A stretch of 64,000 nt of DNA from Agreia sp. PsM10 (GTDB lineage: Bacteria; Actinomycetota; Actinomycetes; Actinomycetales; Microbacteriaceae), in assembly GCF_030433855.1 (NCBI RefSeq), contig NZ_JARUXC010000003.1, forward strand, positions 186,001 to 250,000, in the 5' to 3' direction. Each line of letters starts with the position of its first letter. Within the stretch, counting starts at the first letter, position 1. Shown here in pieces: positions 27,958-40,726 of the stretch. The translations under genes and the position numbers were made by a program. The notes below the pieces were generated by a model. The model was not told the DNA's origin and made no database searches. It saw only the letters and a program-made list of their open reading frames with translations.

Positions 27958-29859
27958 CTACCGGCGAGGTTCGGATGCTGGTGCCGGTCCGTCTGGATGA
28001 AGATGCGCGAAGACGGTCTCTGCCAGGGCGGGACCGACCCCGCGAACGGCCGCGATCGCATCCGGTTTCGCCTGTCGCAGCTGCGACACCGACCCGAAAT
28101 GCGTGAGCAGTCCTTTGACGCGTATCGGGCCCAGGCCGGGGATCCCGCCGAGGACGGAGGCGATGTCGCGCTTGCGCCGGGAACGCTGGTGGATGATGGC
28201 GAAGCGGTGGGCCTCGTCGCGCAGGCGCTGCAGCATGAAGAGCGCCTCGCTGCCCCGGGGAAGGATCACGGGGAAGTCGCTGTCGGGCAGCCAGATCTCC
28301 TCGAGACGCTTGGCGAGTCCGCAGAGGAAGATGCCCTCGACGCCGGATTCGCGAAGTGCTCTGGCCGCGGCCTGCACCTGGGGCTGCCCGCCGTCGACGA
28401 CGAGGAGGTTCGGCGGGTACGAGAACTTCTTCGATGCCGAGTCGGACTCCCTGCGCTCCGTGCCCTCGCGCAGGTAGGCGAGACGCCGGGTGACGACCTG
28501 GTGGATCGAGTCGGTGTCGTCGGTCGATTCCGCGATGGTGAACCGGCGGTACTGGTCTTTTCTCGGAAGCCCGTCTTCGAAGACGACCATCGAGGCGACG
28601 ATGTTGGTGCCGCCGAGGTGCGAGACGTCGAAGCACTCCATGCGCAGGGGCGCGTCGGGCATTCCGAGCGCGTCCTGGATGTCGGTCATCGCCTGGCTTC
28701 GCGCGACGAAATCGGCGCTGCGCCTCGTCTTGTAGAGCTGGAGCGCGTTCATGGCGTTGACCCGGGCGGTCTGCATCAGCGCGGCCTTCTCGCCGCGCTG
28801 GGCGGTGCGCAGGCTCACCTTGCCCTTCTCCCTGCGACTGCCGAGCCAGGTCTCGAGCTCGGCCCTGTCTTCGGGCAGCTCGGGCACGATGATCTCGCGC
28901 GGGGGCACCGTGGTGCCGTCGTAGGCGGCCTGCAGGATGGAGTCGACGAGTTCGGCCGTGGTCAGGTCGAGCTCCTTGTCGACGACCCAGGCCCGCACAC
29001 CGCGGATGCGCCCTCCCCTGACGATGAACTGCTGCACGGCCGCGGCGAGCTCGTCGTGCTCCACGCCGAACAGATCGGTGTCGACGTTGTCGCTCAGCAC
29101 GACGGCGCTCTTCTCGAGCACGGCGTCGAGTGCCTGCAGCTGGTCGCGGTAGGTCGCCGCCGCCTCGTACTGCTGCTCGGCGGCCGCCTCCTTCATCTTG
29201 CGGGTGACCTCGGTGACGAAGCGGTTGTCTCCTCCGGCCATGAAGGCCACGAAGTCGTCGACGATCGCCCGGTGCTCCTCGACGGTGACCTTGTGCGAGC
29301 ACGGACCGCCGCATCGGCCGATCTGACCCGGAAAGCACGGCCGCCCCGTCTGCATCGCCTTCTTGTAGCTCGAGTCGGAGCAGGTGCGGATGGGAAAGGC
29401 CTTCACCATGAGCTCGATGGTCTCGCGCACCGCCCAGATCTTCGGGTACGGGCCGAAGTAGCGGGCGCCGGGGATGCGGGTGTTGCGCGTGACGATGACT
29501 CGGGGCGCCTCGTCGGCGAGCGTGATCGCCATGAACGGGTAGGTCTTGTCGTCGCGGAACTTGACGTTGAAGGGCGGATCGAACTCCTTGATCCACGTGT
29601 ACTCGAGCTGCAGAGCCTCGACATCGCTGCCCACGACGGTCCACTCGACCGACGCCGCCGTGGTCACCATGCGCCGCGTGCGCTCGTGCAGGCTGCGCAG
29701 GGGCGCGAAGTAGTTGCTCAACCGGGCACGCAGGTTCTGCGCCTTGCCCACGTAGAGCACCCGTCCGGTTGCATCACGGAACCGGTAGACCCCGGGCTGT
29801 GTGGGGATCTCCCCCGCCTTCGGGCGGTACGGGACAGTGTCTGGAGAGGTTCGTGCCAT
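27958..29859 (-). CDS. uvrC: UvrC, excinuclease ABC subunit C
   Basis: UvrC makes both incisions in nucleotide excision repair. The 633-residue protein has an amino-terminal GIY-YIG nuclease domain ([25 protein letters not shown]), a cysteine cluster typical of the linker (CSDSSYKK...[13 protein letters not shown]), a UVR motif, the RNase H-like carboxyl-terminal nuclease domain ([12 protein letters not shown]) and two helix-hairpin-helix motifs at the end ([24 protein letters not shown]). It begins two bases after the uvrA stop. Confidence 0.97.
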   Translation of the reverse strand: MARTSPDTVPYRPKAGEIPTQPGVYRFRDATGRVLYVGKAQNLRARLSNYFAPLRSLHERTRRMVTTAASVEWTVVGSDVEALQLEYTWIKEFDPPFNVKFRDDKTYPFMAITLADEAPRVIVTRNTRIPGARYFGPYPKIWAVRETIELMVKAFPIRTCSDSSYKKAMQTGRPCFPGQIGRCGGPCSHKVTVEEHRAIVDDFVAFMAGGDNRFVTEVTRKMKEAAAEQQYEAAATYRDQLQALDAVLEKSAVVLSDNVDTDLFGVEHDELAAAVQQFIVRGGRIRGVRAWVVDKELDLTTAELVDSILQAAYDGTTVPPREIIVPELPEDRAELETWLGSRREKGKVSLRTAQRGEKAALMQTARVNAMNALQLYKTRRSADFVARSQAMTDIQDALGMPDAPLRMECFDVSHLGGTNIVASMVVFEDGLPRKDQYRRFTIAESTDDTDSIHQVVTRRLAYLREGTERRESDSASKKFSYPPNLLVVDGGQPQVQAAARALRESGVEGIFLCGLAKRLEEIWLPDSDFPVILPRGSEALFMLQRLRDEAHRFAIIHQRSRRKRDIASVLGGIPGLGPIRVKGLLTHFGSVSQLRQAKPDAIAAVRGVGPALAETVFAHLHPDGPAPASEPRR

Positions 29860-29861
29860 GA

Positions 29862-32729
<2,868 letters not shown>

Positions 32730-32802
32730 CTCGAAAGTCTATGTGCGGCCACCGACACTGCGTCCCCGTTCCGCTGACGGCGTGCAGTCTCGAATGTCTG
32801 TG

Positions 32803-33306
32803 CTAGACCTCGAACACGAGCAGGGTGCTCGATGCGGTCGCCACGGTGCGCCCCTCGGAATCGGTCACCACGCCCTCGGCGAAGGCGACGCGGCTTCCCG
32901 GCTTGGTGACCGTGCCCGTGACGGTGAGCGTTCCCGAGACCGTGTTGAGGGCGCGGAGGTAATTGACCTTGATCTCGAGCGACGTGTAACCCTGCCCGGC
33001 CCGCAGCGTGGAGTGGACCGCGCAGCCGAGAGCCGAATCGAGGGCGGTGCACATGAAGCCGCCGTGAACGGCGCCGATGGGGTTGTAGACCGATTCGTCG
33101 GGAGTGCATGTGAAGACGGCCGTGCCGCGGCTCGCCGACACGAGCTCGAGATTCATCAGAACGGCGATCGGCGGGGGCGGGATGCGGCCCGCGATCATGG
33201 CGTTCAGGTACTCGAGGCCGCCGAGCGTCTTCGCCTGGGCGGCTCCGATCAGCGGATCCTCCCACTCGACGACCCGCCGGCGAGGCGGTGCCGGATCGGC
33301 GCTCAC
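32803..33306 (-). CDS. PaaI-type hotdog thioesterase
   Basis: A 167-residue hotdog-fold protein of the PaaI thioesterase group. The conserved [16 protein letters not shown] segment carries the catalytic-loop residues, followed by [12 protein letters not shown]. Family members hydrolyse acyl-CoA thioesters. The substrate is unknown. The first ~35 residues are arginine- and proline-rich and unlike the fold. I chose GTG at 33306, whose GTGA overlaps the uvrB stop, so the gene is translated behind uvrB. The much longer open frame upstream is uvrB out of register. Confidence 0.88.
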   Translation of the reverse strand: MSADPAPPRRRVVEWEDPLIGAAQAKTLGGLEYLNAMIAGRIPPPPIAVLMNLELVSASRGTAVFTCTPDESVYNPIGAVHGGFMCTALDSALGCAVHSTLRAGQGYTSLEIKVNYLRALNTVSGTLTVTGTVTKPGSRVAFAEGVVTDSEGRTVATASSTLLVFEV

Positions 33307-35372
33307 GAGAGGTGCCCGGCGGCGGACATCTGGCGGAGCTCTTTTTTGAGGTCGCCGAGCTCGTCGCGAAGACGTGCGGCGAGCTCGAACTTCAACTCGC
33401 CCGCAGCCTGGAGCATCTGCTCGTTGAGGTCGGCGATGATCGCCTCGAGCTGGTTCGCACCCTCTGCGGCGATGCCCTCGCGTCGCAGGTTGGGCGTGGG
33501 CGACTTCTTCTTGGAGTTGTCCCGACCGGCCAGCAGCTGCGCCGTGTCGGCGCCCTCGCGGGCGAGTACCTCGGTGATGTCGGCGATGCGCTTGCGCAGG
33601 GGGGTCGGATCGATGCCGTGCTCGGTGTTGTAGGCCACCTGGAGTTCGCGCCGACGCGTGGTCTCGCTGATGGCGAAGGCCATCGAGTCGGTGACCTTGT
33701 CGGCGTACATGATGACCTGTCCGGACACGTTGCGCGCGGCTCGACCGATGGTCTGGATGAGGGAGGTCGACGAACGCAGGAACCCCTCTTTGTCGGCGTC
33801 GAGGATGGCGACGAGCGACACCTCCGGCAGGTCGAGGCCCTCGCGCAGCAGGTTGATGCCGACGAGGACGTCGTAGAGGCCCGCCCGGAGCTCGGTGAGC
33901 AGCTCGACCCGGCGGAGCGTGTCGACGTCGGCGTGCAGGTAGCGCACCTTGACCCCGTGCTCTCCGAGGAAGTCCGTGAGCTCCTCGGCCATCTTCTTGG
34001 TCAGCGTCGTGACGAGCACACGTTCGTCTCGACCGGCACGGAGACGGATCTCTTCGAGCAGGTCGTCGATCTGCCCCGTGGAGGTCTTGATCACGATCTC
34101 TGGATCGATCAGGCCGGTCGGTCGGATGATCTGCTCGACAACGCCGTCGGCGATGCCCATCTCGTACTTGCCCGGGGTCGCCGACAGGTACACCGTCTGG
34201 CCGACGCGCTCTTTGAACTCGGGCCATTTGAGCGGGCGGTTGTCGAGTGCGCTCGGCAGCCGGAAGCCGTGGTCGACCAGCGTGCGCTTGCGCGACGAGT
34301 CGCCCTCGTACATGGCGCCGATCTGGGGCACGGTGACGTGGGATTCGTCGATGACGACCAGGAAGTCGTCGGGGAAGTAGTCGATGAGGCAGTGCGGCGC
34401 CGCGCCGGGAGGTCGCACATCCATGTGCCAGGAGTAGTTCTCGATGCCCGAGCAGAATCCGATCTGCTGCATCATCTCGAGATCGAACGTCGTGCGCATG
34501 CGCAGGCGCTGGGCCTCGAGCAGCTTGCCCTCCTTCTCGAGTTGGCCGACTCGCAGCTCGAGCTCGTCTTGGATCGTGCCGATGGCGCGCTGCATGACGT
34601 CGGTGTCGGTGACGTAGTGGGAACCCGGGAAGACCGACACCGCGTCGAGCTTTCGCACGATGTCGCCGGTGAGCGGATGCAGGCTGTAGAGAGCCTCGAT
34701 CTCGTCTCCGAACATCTCGATGCGGATGGCGAGCTCCTCGTACTGCGGGATGATCTCGATCGTGTCTCCGCGCACGCGGAAGTTGCCCCGGGAGAAGTCG
34801 ATGTCGTTGCGGTTGTACTGCATCGAGACGAACTTGCGGATGAGCCAGTCCCTGTCGATGCGCTGGCCGACCTGCAGGGCGATCATGGCGTTCATGTACT
34901 GCTCGGGGGTGCCGAGGCCGTAGATGCACGAGACCGTCGAGACCACCACGACGTCGCGGCGGCTGAGAAGCGAATTCGTGGTCGAGTGACGGAGCCGCTC
35001 GACCTCGGAGTTGATGGAGCTGTCCTTCTCGATGAAGGTGTCTGTCTGGGGAACGTAGGCCTCGGGCTGGTAGTAGTCGTAGTACGACACGAAGTACTCG
35101 ACCGCGTTGTTGGGCATGAGCTCTCGGAACTCGTTCGCGAGCTGGGCGGCGAGGGTCTTGTTGTGCGCGAGAACGAGGGTGGGACGCTGCACCGCCTCGA
35201 TGAGCCAGGCGGTGGTCGCCGACTTGCCTGTTCCTGTCGCTCCGAGAAGCACCACGTCGGTTTCGCCCGCGTTGATTCGGGCCGTCAGCTCGGCGATCGC
35301 GGTGGGCTGGTCGCCGCTGGGAGTGTATTCACTGACGACTTCGAAGGGGTGGACGGAGCGGGTGGGTTCCAT
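33303..35372 (-). CDS. uvrB: UvrB, excinuclease ABC subunit B
   Basis: UvrB is the helicase-like subunit that verifies damage and recruits UvrC. The 689-residue protein has Walker [12 protein letters not shown], the beta-hairpin region [21 protein letters not shown], motif II VIDESHV, motif VI-like QTIGRAARN, and a carboxyl-terminal UVR motif ([24 protein letters not shown]) that binds UvrC. ATG at 35372 has no ribosome binding site; a -10-like TAAACT ends six bases upstream, suggesting a leaderless transcript. It is divergent from pfkA. Confidence 0.97.
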   Translation of the reverse strand: MEPTRSVHPFEVVSEYTPSGDQPTAIAELTARINAGETDVVLLGATGTGKSATTAWLIEAVQRPTLVLAHNKTLAAQLANEFRELMPNNAVEYFVSYYDYYQPEAYVPQTDTFIEKDSSINSEVERLRHSTTNSLLSRRDVVVVSTVSCIYGLGTPEQYMNAMIALQVGQRIDRDWLIRKFVSMQYNRNDIDFSRGNFRVRGDTIEIIPQYEELAIRIEMFGDEIEALYSLHPLTGDIVRKLDAVSVFPGSHYVTDTDVMQRAIGTIQDELELRVGQLEKEGKLLEAQRLRMRTTFDLEMMQQIGFCSGIENYSWHMDVRPPGAAPHCLIDYFPDDFLVVIDESHVTVPQIGAMYEGDSSRKRTLVDHGFRLPSALDNRPLKWPEFKERVGQTVYLSATPGKYEMGIADGVVEQIIRPTGLIDPEIVIKTSTGQIDDLLEEIRLRAGRDERVLVTTLTKKMAEELTDFLGEHGVKVRYLHADVDTLRRVELLTELRAGLYDVLVGINLLREGLDLPEVSLVAILDADKEGFLRSSTSLIQTIGRAARNVSGQVIMYADKVTDSMAFAISETTRRRELQVAYNTEHGIDPTPLRKRIADITEVLAREGADTAQLLAGRDNSKKKSPTPNLRREGIAAEGANQLEAIIADLNEQMLQAAGELKFELAARLRDELGDLKKELRQMSAAGHLS

Positions 35373-35378
35373 GCAATA

Positions 35379-35384
35379 AGTTTA
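35379..35384 (-). promoter_or_regulatory. Candidate -10 element for leaderless uvrB
   Basis: On the minus strand TAAACT matches TAnnnT and ends six bases before the ATG of uvrB, the same spacing as at glgC. No Shine-Dalgarno sequence is present between them. The -35 region is not clear. Confidence 0.5.
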
Positions 35385-35452
35385 GGTCGGGGTAGTGACA
35401 CTGGTCCCTGCCTGGCAGTGGAAACGGATTTCTTTCGAACAGGAGCGGCGCC

Positions 35453-36481
35453 ATGCGCATCGGCATTCTCACCTCGGGCGGCGACTGTCCCGGACTCAAC
35501 GCGGTCATCCGTGGAGCGGTTCTCAAGGGCACCGAGATCAACGGCCAGGAGTTCGTCGGCTTCCGCGACGGATGGCGGGGTGTCGTCAACGCCGACATCA
35601 TGGAGCTCACCCGTCACAACATCCGCGGCATCGCCAAGCAGGGCGGCACGATCCTCGGCACCTCGCGCACCAATCCGTTCGAGGGCGAGAACGGCGGCCC
35701 CGAGAACATCGCCGCCAACATGGAACGCCTCGGAATCGACGCGATCATGGCCATCGGCGGAGAGGGCACCCTCGCCGCGGCCAAACGTCTCACCGACGCC
35801 GGCCTGAAGATCGTCGGCGTTCCGAAGACGGTCGACAACGACCTCGACGCCACGGACTACACCTTCGGCTTCGACACCGCCGTGCAGATCGCCACCGACG
35901 CGATGGATCGTCTGCGCACGACCGGGGAGTCGCACAGCCGCTGCATGGTCGCCGAGGTCATGGGCCGCCACGTCGGCTGGATCGCGCTGCACTCCGGCAT
36001 GGCCTCCGGCGCCCACGCCATCCTCATCCCCGAGCAGAAGACGAGTGTCGAGCAGATGTGCGAGTGGGTGCAGAGCGCCTACGATCGCGGTCGCGCTCCC
36101 CTGGTCGTCGTGGCCGAGGGCTTCATGCCCGACAGCATGGACGACCCGCACTCCGAGCGGGGTCTGGATGCCTTCGGCCGGCCGCGGCTCGGAGGAATCG
36201 GTGAGCGCATCGCCCCCCTCATCGAGTCGATCACCGGAATCGAGACCCGGGCGACGACGTTGGGGCACATCCAGCGCGGAGGCGTTCCGAGCGCGTACGA
36301 CCGGGTGCTGGCCACACGACTCGGCATGGCCGCGAGCGACATCATCGGCGACGGGGCCTGGGGCCAGATGGTCGCCCTCAAGGGCACCGAGATCGTCACG
36401 GTCGGCTTCGCCGAGGCGCTGGGCAAGCTCAAGACGGTTCCGCAGCACCGTTACGACGAGGCGGCGCTGCTCTTCGGCTAG
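35453..36481 (+). CDS. pfkA: 6-phosphofructokinase, group III (probably ATP-dependent)
   Basis: Pfk phosphorylates fructose-6-phosphate. The 342-residue protein has LTSGGDCPGLNAVIRG, the nucleotide loop IGGEGTLAAA, the catalytic PKTVDNDLD, and MGRHVGWIAL. The residue after the acidic position in GGEG is glycine, while the catalytic loop has lysine (PKT): the Gly104/Lys124 pairing found in ATP-using actinobacterial enzymes, as opposed to Asp104/Lys124 in pyrophosphate-dependent ones. ATG at 35453 is preceded by AGGAG. It is divergent from uvrB and followed by a REP-like inverted repeat. Confidence 0.95.
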   Translation: MRIGILTSGGDCPGLNAVIRGAVLKGTEINGQEFVGFRDGWRGVVNADIMELTRHNIRGIAKQGGTILGTSRTNPFEGENGGPENIAANMERLGIDAIMAIGGEGTLAAAKRLTDAGLKIVGVPKTVDNDLDATDYTFGFDTAVQIATDAMDRLRTTGESHSRCMVAEVMGRHVGWIALHSGMASGAHAILIPEQKTSVEQMCEWVQSAYDRGRAPLVVVAEGFMPDSMDDPHSERGLDAFGRPRLGGIGERIAPLIESITGIETRATTLGHIQRGGVPSAYDRVLATRLGMAASDIIGDGAWGQMVALKGTEIVTVGFAEALGKLKTVPQHRYDEAALLFG

Positions 36482-36489
36482 CAACGAGG

Positions 36490-36542
36490 CCCTTCGACAG
36501 GCTCAGGGAACGGAGTCATCGTTCCCTGAGCTTGTCGAAGGG
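36490..36542. repeat. REP-like inverted repeat between pfkA and coaE
   Basis: CCCTTCGACAGGCTCAGGGAACG and CGTTCCCTGAGCTTGTCGAAGGG are 23-base arms that pair with a single G-T wobble around a seven-base loop. It lies between convergent genes. The same core occurs as a half site at 12714-12734. It can fold as a strong hairpin and may also act as a terminator for both genes. Confidence 0.85.
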
Positions 36543-36548
36543 GACGGG

Positions 36549-37172
36549 TCAGGAGACGCGGGCCCTGTCCTGGGCTCGTGCCTCGAGGTCCGTCCACAGC
36601 TCGTCGACCTGATCGAGGGTGTGCTCGAGCGAGCCCGACGTGTCGATGACGACATCCGCGACCGCGCGCCGCTCCTCGTCGCTGGCCTGGGCGGAGATGC
36701 GTCTTTCGGCTTCGGGTCGAGGCATTCCGCGGTTCGCGAGGAGGCGCTCGATCCTCACCTCTGCCGGCGCCTCGCAGACGACGATCAGGTCGAATTGCAG
36801 TTCTCTGCGGGCCTCGACGAGGAGGGGAACGTCGTAGACGACGACGGCTGCCGGATCCGCTTCCTCTGCCGCGGCGATCAGCTCGGCGGTGCGTGCGTGC
36901 ACCCGAGGGTGGATGATGGCCTCGAGCCGGCCCCGGGCATCCGGATCGGCGAAGACGATCGCCCCCAACGCGGCGCGGTCGAGCGACCCGTCGCCCGCGA
37001 GCACCCCGGCGCCGAACTCGGCTGCGACGGCCTCGAGCCCCGAGGTCGACGGCTCGACGACTTCCCGGGAGATGGCGTCCGCGTCGACGTGCACGGCGCC
37101 GTGGTGGACGAGCCGCCGGGCCACAGTGGATTTTCCTGATGCGATTCCGCCGGTGAGGCCCACGATGAACAT
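36549..37172 (-). CDS. coaE: Dephospho-CoA kinase
   Basis: CoaE phosphorylates the ribose of dephospho-CoA, the last step of coenzyme A synthesis. The 207-residue protein has Walker A GLTGGIASGKST near the start, DADAISREVV, and YDVPLLVEA followed by the lid RIERLLANRGM. ATG at 37172 gives MFIVGLTGGIA, the normal start. This is the short form without the extra GrpB-like domain found on the mycobacterial enzyme. The order uvrB, coaE, rpsA, polA is shared with mycobacteria. Confidence 0.95.
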   Translation of the reverse strand: MFIVGLTGGIASGKSTVARRLVHHGAVHVDADAISREVVEPSTSGLEAVAAEFGAGVLAGDGSLDRAALGAIVFADPDARGRLEAIIHPRVHARTAELIAAAEEADPAAVVVYDVPLLVEARRELQFDLIVVCEAPAEVRIERLLANRGMPRPEAERRISAQASDEERRAVADVVIDTSGSLEHTLDQVDELWTDLEARAQDRARVS

Positions 37173-37239
37173 GGCTCCATGGTAACGGCGGCGCCCGGGC
37201 GGCCTCGTCGACGCGGTGACGGTCGACGCGTTAACGACG

Positions 37240-37267
37240 GAACGGCCGCCCCGAAGGACGGCCGTTC
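37240..37267 (-). terminator. Terminator after rpsA
   Basis: GAACGGCCG and CGGCCGTTC form a perfect nine-base stem with a ten-base loop whose ends can also pair. It lies eleven bases past the rpsA stop on the minus strand, before coaE. Confidence 0.7.
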
Positions 37268-37278
37268 TGTGTTGCGAC

Positions 37279-38733
37279 TTAGGAGTTGCTGCTCGACAGC
37301 TTCTCGCGAAGCGCGGCGAGGGTCTCGTCGTCGGCGAGGGTGCCGGCTCCGGTCGACTCGCTCGAGAAGGAGGAACCAGCGCTGGCGCCGTCGCCCGAAG
37401 CGACCTCGGCGTTGCTCGTGGCAACCTGCTTCTTGTGGGCCTCCCAGCGAGCCTGGGCTGCAGCGTAGTCCTGCTCCCACTTCTCGCGCTGGGTCTCGAA
37501 GCCCTCGCGCCACTCGTTCGTCTCCGGGTCGAAGCCCTCGGGGAACTTGTAGTTGCCCTGGTCGTCGTACTCGGTGAGCATTCCGTAGAGCGCCGGGTCG
37601 AACTCGGTGCCCTCGGGGTCGACACCCTCGTTGGCCTGCTTGAGGCTCAGCGAGATGCGGCGACGCTCGAGGTCGATGTCGATGACCTTGACGAAGACCT
37701 CGTCGCCGACCGACACGACCTGCTCGGCGAGCTCGACGTGCTTGCCCGAGAGCTCGGAGATGTGGACGAGTCCCTCGATGCCCTCTGCGACGCGAACGAA
37801 CGCGCCGAAGGGAACGAGCTTCGTGACCTTGCCCGGTGCAACCTGTCCGATTGCGTGGGTGCGGGCGAAGACCTGCCACGGGTCTTCCTGCGTCGCCTTG
37901 AGCGACAGGGAGACACGCTCGCGGTCGAGGTCGACCTCGAGGATCTCGACGGTGACCTCCTGGCCGACCTCGACGACCTCTGAGGCGTGCTCGATGTGCT
38001 TCCAGCTGAGTTCGGAGACGTGAACCAGTCCGTCGACTCCACCCAGGTCGACGAACGCACCGAAGTTGACGATCGACGAGACGACGCCCTTGCGGACCTG
38101 GCCCTTCTGGAGGTTGTTGAGGAACGTGGTGCGGCTCTCGGACTGCGTCTGCTCGAGCAGGGCGCGGCGCGACAGAACGACGTTGTTGCGGTTCTTGTCG
38201 AGCTCGAGGATCTTCGCCTCGATCTCCTGGCCCAGGTAGGGCGTGAGGTCGCGCACGCGGCGAAGCTCGATGAGCGACGCGGGCAGGAAGCCTCGGAGTC
38301 CGATGTCGACGATGAGCCCGCCCTTGACGACCTCGATGACGCTACCGGTGACAACACCGTCGGCGTCCTTGATCTTCTCGACGTCTCCCCACGCACGCTC
38401 GTACTGAGCACGCTTCTTGGAGAGGATCAGGCGGCCTTCCTTGTCTTCTTTCTGAAGAACGAGGGCCTCGACCAGGTCACCGACCTTGACGACCTCTGTG
38501 GGGTCGACGTCGTGCTTGATGGAAAGTTCGCGCGAGGGGATGACACCCTCGGTCTTGTACCCGACGTCGAGGAGAACCTCGTCGCGGTCGATCTTCACGA
38601 CGGTGCCCTCGATGAGGTCTCCGTCGTTGAAGAACTTCAGTGTCTTTTCGACCGCGGCGAGAAAATCTTCTGCCGAGCCAATGTCGTTGATGGCGACCTG
38701 CTTGGCTACTCTGTCGGTCGTTGCGATTGTCAT
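37279..38733 (-). CDS. rpsA: 30S ribosomal protein S1
   Basis: S1 binds mRNA on the small ribosomal subunit and helps initiation. The 484-residue protein has four S1 (OB-fold) domains, the four-domain form usual in high-GC Gram-positives; recurring motifs include GVIPSRELS, GGLIVDIGLRGFLPAS, FGAFVDLGGVDGLVHVSELSW and FGAFVRVAEGIEGLVHISELS. An acidic and serine-rich tail follows. I chose ATG at 38733 (MTIATTDRVAKQVAIND); the longer frame upstream is not S1-like. Confidence 0.97.
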   Translation of the reverse strand: MTIATTDRVAKQVAINDIGSAEDFLAAVEKTLKFFNDGDLIEGTVVKIDRDEVLLDVGYKTEGVIPSRELSIKHDVDPTEVVKVGDLVEALVLQKEDKEGRLILSKKRAQYERAWGDVEKIKDADGVVTGSVIEVVKGGLIVDIGLRGFLPASLIELRRVRDLTPYLGQEIEAKILELDKNRNNVVLSRRALLEQTQSESRTTFLNNLQKGQVRKGVVSSIVNFGAFVDLGGVDGLVHVSELSWKHIEHASEVVEVGQEVTVEILEVDLDRERVSLSLKATQEDPWQVFARTHAIGQVAPGKVTKLVPFGAFVRVAEGIEGLVHISELSGKHVELAEQVVSVGDEVFVKVIDIDLERRRISLSLKQANEGVDPEGTEFDPALYGMLTEYDDQGNYKFPEGFDPETNEWREGFETQREKWEQDYAAAQARWEAHKKQVATSNAEVASGDGASAGSSFSSESTGAGTLADDETLAALREKLSSSNS

Positions 38734-38853
38734 AAAAGTAAATGCTCCAGGATGGACATATATCAGGCCGACGGCAGACGAGTTCGAGGTTTCGAGCACG
38801 ACAGCTCCACCGAAGGCGAGCGGATGGGATGGCACAAAACGTGCCAAGTCATT

Positions 38854-39724
38854 CTAGCCCCGTTGGTCTTCCCGCGGCAACACCGTGGCGATCCCCGTCG
38901 ACTGCGCCGCCTCGGGTCCGAGCCCGACCATGATCCTCGACTCGTCGTGCGGCGCGCGGGTGTCGAACCAGACGACTGCGGGATCCCCGGCACGTGGTGT
39001 GGATGCGCGCGGGAACGTGGCCTTCTTCGTCACCCAGCGGTCCACGCCGGCCGTGTCGCGGAATCGTGTCGTGAACTGGATCCGGGGCATTCCCTGGATC
39101 TCCGTTCCTGTCGCGATCGCCTCCGTGACCACACCGGGAACCCGCGTGCCGTGAGCCTCGATGTCCTGCATCCACCCGAGCCGGTCGAGTCGCCGCCAGC
39201 GCCGCTGCGATGGCGAGGAGCAGGAGGACGCCGAACACGGCGGGAAGCCAGAAGGGCAGGTAGTAGGCGATCCACGCGTCGGACTGCCAGGGTTCCCTGT
39301 CGCCCCCGTCGATGAACGCGACCTTCTCGCCGACAGCGTCCGGTTCGGTCCAGCTCGGGATGAAGAGCACCAGCCCGAGCGCGATGCCCAGGAAGGCGGT
39401 GCAGAACGGGATGATCATGGCGGCGCCGAGGCCGAGCCGGCCGAGCCTCCCCGTGAGAAACACTCCGAGAACCGAGCCGAGGCCGATCGCCCCGACTCCC
39501 AGCAGCTGCGAAGTCGCTCCGTCGAAGCCGCTGCTCCAGCCGCCGACCTGGTTGACGGTCATCAGACGGACGGTGTCGAGAAGGATGCCGACGCCGAATC
39601 CGGCGGCGACCCAGACGGCGGCGTGGACTGCTCCCAGGAGGACGAGGAGGAGGGTGTTGCCGGGGCGTGCAGCGGCCCTGGCCTGGCGTTCGGCGCGATC
39701 GACGCGCGGATCAGATGTGCTCAT
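38854..39724 (-). pseudogene. Frameshifted membrane protein with DUF3592-like C-terminal part
   Basis: The first ~180 residues from ATG at 39724 form a membrane protein with about four hydrophobic segments (TLLLVLLGAVHAAVWVAAGF, GVGAIGLGSVLGVFLTG, AAMIIPFCTAFLGIALGLVLF, YYLPFWLPAVFGVLLLLAIAAA). After LLLLAIAAALAAT this frame turns into arginine- and glycine-rich nonsense, while the next frame reads sensibly from RLDRLGWMQDIEAHGTRVP to the stop at 38854 (IQFTTRF, VTKKATFPRASTPRAGDPAVVWFDT). Dropping one base near 39190 would join the two into one protein of about 275 residues. The second part resembles DUF3592-type soluble domains. Either the gene is broken, or there is a sequencing error, or the second half is separately started at ATG 39171. 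Function unknown. Confidence 0.65.
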
Positions 39725-39823
39725 GGGCCCACGCTACGAAGCGCCGACGGCGCTCGACAGGTGATGCGCTACTCACTCGCGCCCCCCGCACTACTCAGGC
39801 GCGACGGCCGATGACGGCGACCG

Positions 39824-40726
39824 TCAGATGGAACCCGCCATGACGAAGTCGGCGAACTCCTGGGCGTCGGTGAGGCTGCCCGTGTACTGGGAGCCGTCGA
39901 CGATGACCGTGGGGGTGCCCGCCAGCTTCTCGACGTCGGACTCCGGAAGGGGGCCGGACAACGCACGGTCCGTGGCCTGCGTCACCCAGTCGGTGAACTG
40001 TCCCGCGTCGATGCAGTCGGCGACACCGGTGTCCTCGAGCGCCCCGGCCTGGTCCGCGAGGTCGACGAGGTCCGCGTCGCTCAGGCCCTCGGTGTTCTCG
40101 GCGGGCTGGTTCTCGAAGAGCAGCGCGCTGAACGCCTCGAACCGATCGGGTGCCGTGTCGGCCACGCAGGCGGCGGCATTCGCCGCGCGGGTCGAGTACT
40201 GCGTTCCCAGCGAGGCGCGGTCGAGGATCGAGACGGGGTGCACCTCGAGCGCGACCTCGCCGGATTCGACCCACTCCGACAGCTGCTCCGCGTTCGTCGA
40301 CTCGAACTGCCCGCAGAAGGGGCAGAAGTAGTCGATGTAGGTGACGACGCGGATCGCGTCGTCACCCCCGTCTCCGATCACGATGCCGTCGCCGACCGCG
40401 CCGGCCGGCGCCTCGGAGCTCCCGGTCTGCCGGTCGGACCTGCCCGGAGACCCGCTCGACGACCGTTCGAGCGACGAGAAGACGCTGGTGAGTATCAGGA
40501 CGGCGGCGACGGCGACGGCGATCACGACGAGCACGGACCCGCCGAGCACCCACGGCCAGATCGGCCGCCGCGGGGCGGGCGACCCGCCCGGGGCACCGGA
40601 TGCCGGTGGGGCCTCGGGCGTACCGGGGGCGGCACGCAGGGCCTCGCCCCAGTTCTGTCCGTCCCACCATCTCTCGCGGGACGGATCGGTGTCGGGGTAC
40701 CAGCCGGGCGGCGGAGTGGTCGTCAT
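39824..40726 (-). CDS. DUF2510 - transmembrane - DsbA-like thioredoxin fold protein
   Basis: A 300-residue membrane-anchored thiol-disulfide protein. Residues 7-26 (PGWYPDTDPSRERWWDGQNW) are a DUF2510 domain, residues ~58-80 are one membrane helix, and the remainder is a DsbA/DSBA-like thioredoxin fold with the active-site CPFC at 135-138 and a later TPTVIVDG cis-proline region. The fold should lie outside the cytoplasm and form or isomerise disulfides in secreted proteins. Further cysteines (AACVAD, ADCIDA) are typical of actinobacterial members. ATG at 40726 overlaps the DUF885 stop in an ATGA. Confidence 0.9.
   Translation of the reverse strand: MTTTPPPGWYPDTDPSRERWWDGQNWGEALRAAPGTPEAPPASGAPGGSPAPRRPIWPWVLGGSVLVVIAVAVAAVLILTSVFSSLERSSSGSPGRSDRQTGSSEAPAGAVGDGIVIGDGGDDAIRVVTYIDYFCPFCGQFESTNAEQLSEWVESGEVALEVHPVSILDRASLGTQYSTRAANAAACVADTAPDRFEAFSALLFENQPAENTEGLSDADLVDLADQAGALEDTGVADCIDAGQFTDWVTQATDRALSGPLPESDVEKLAGTPTVIVDGSQYTGSLTDAQEFADFVMAGSI

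Noticed and set aside
32730-32802. A LexA/SOS box before uvrA
   Set aside because: The short TCGAA-type elements present have no matching second half at the spacing required in actinobacteria.
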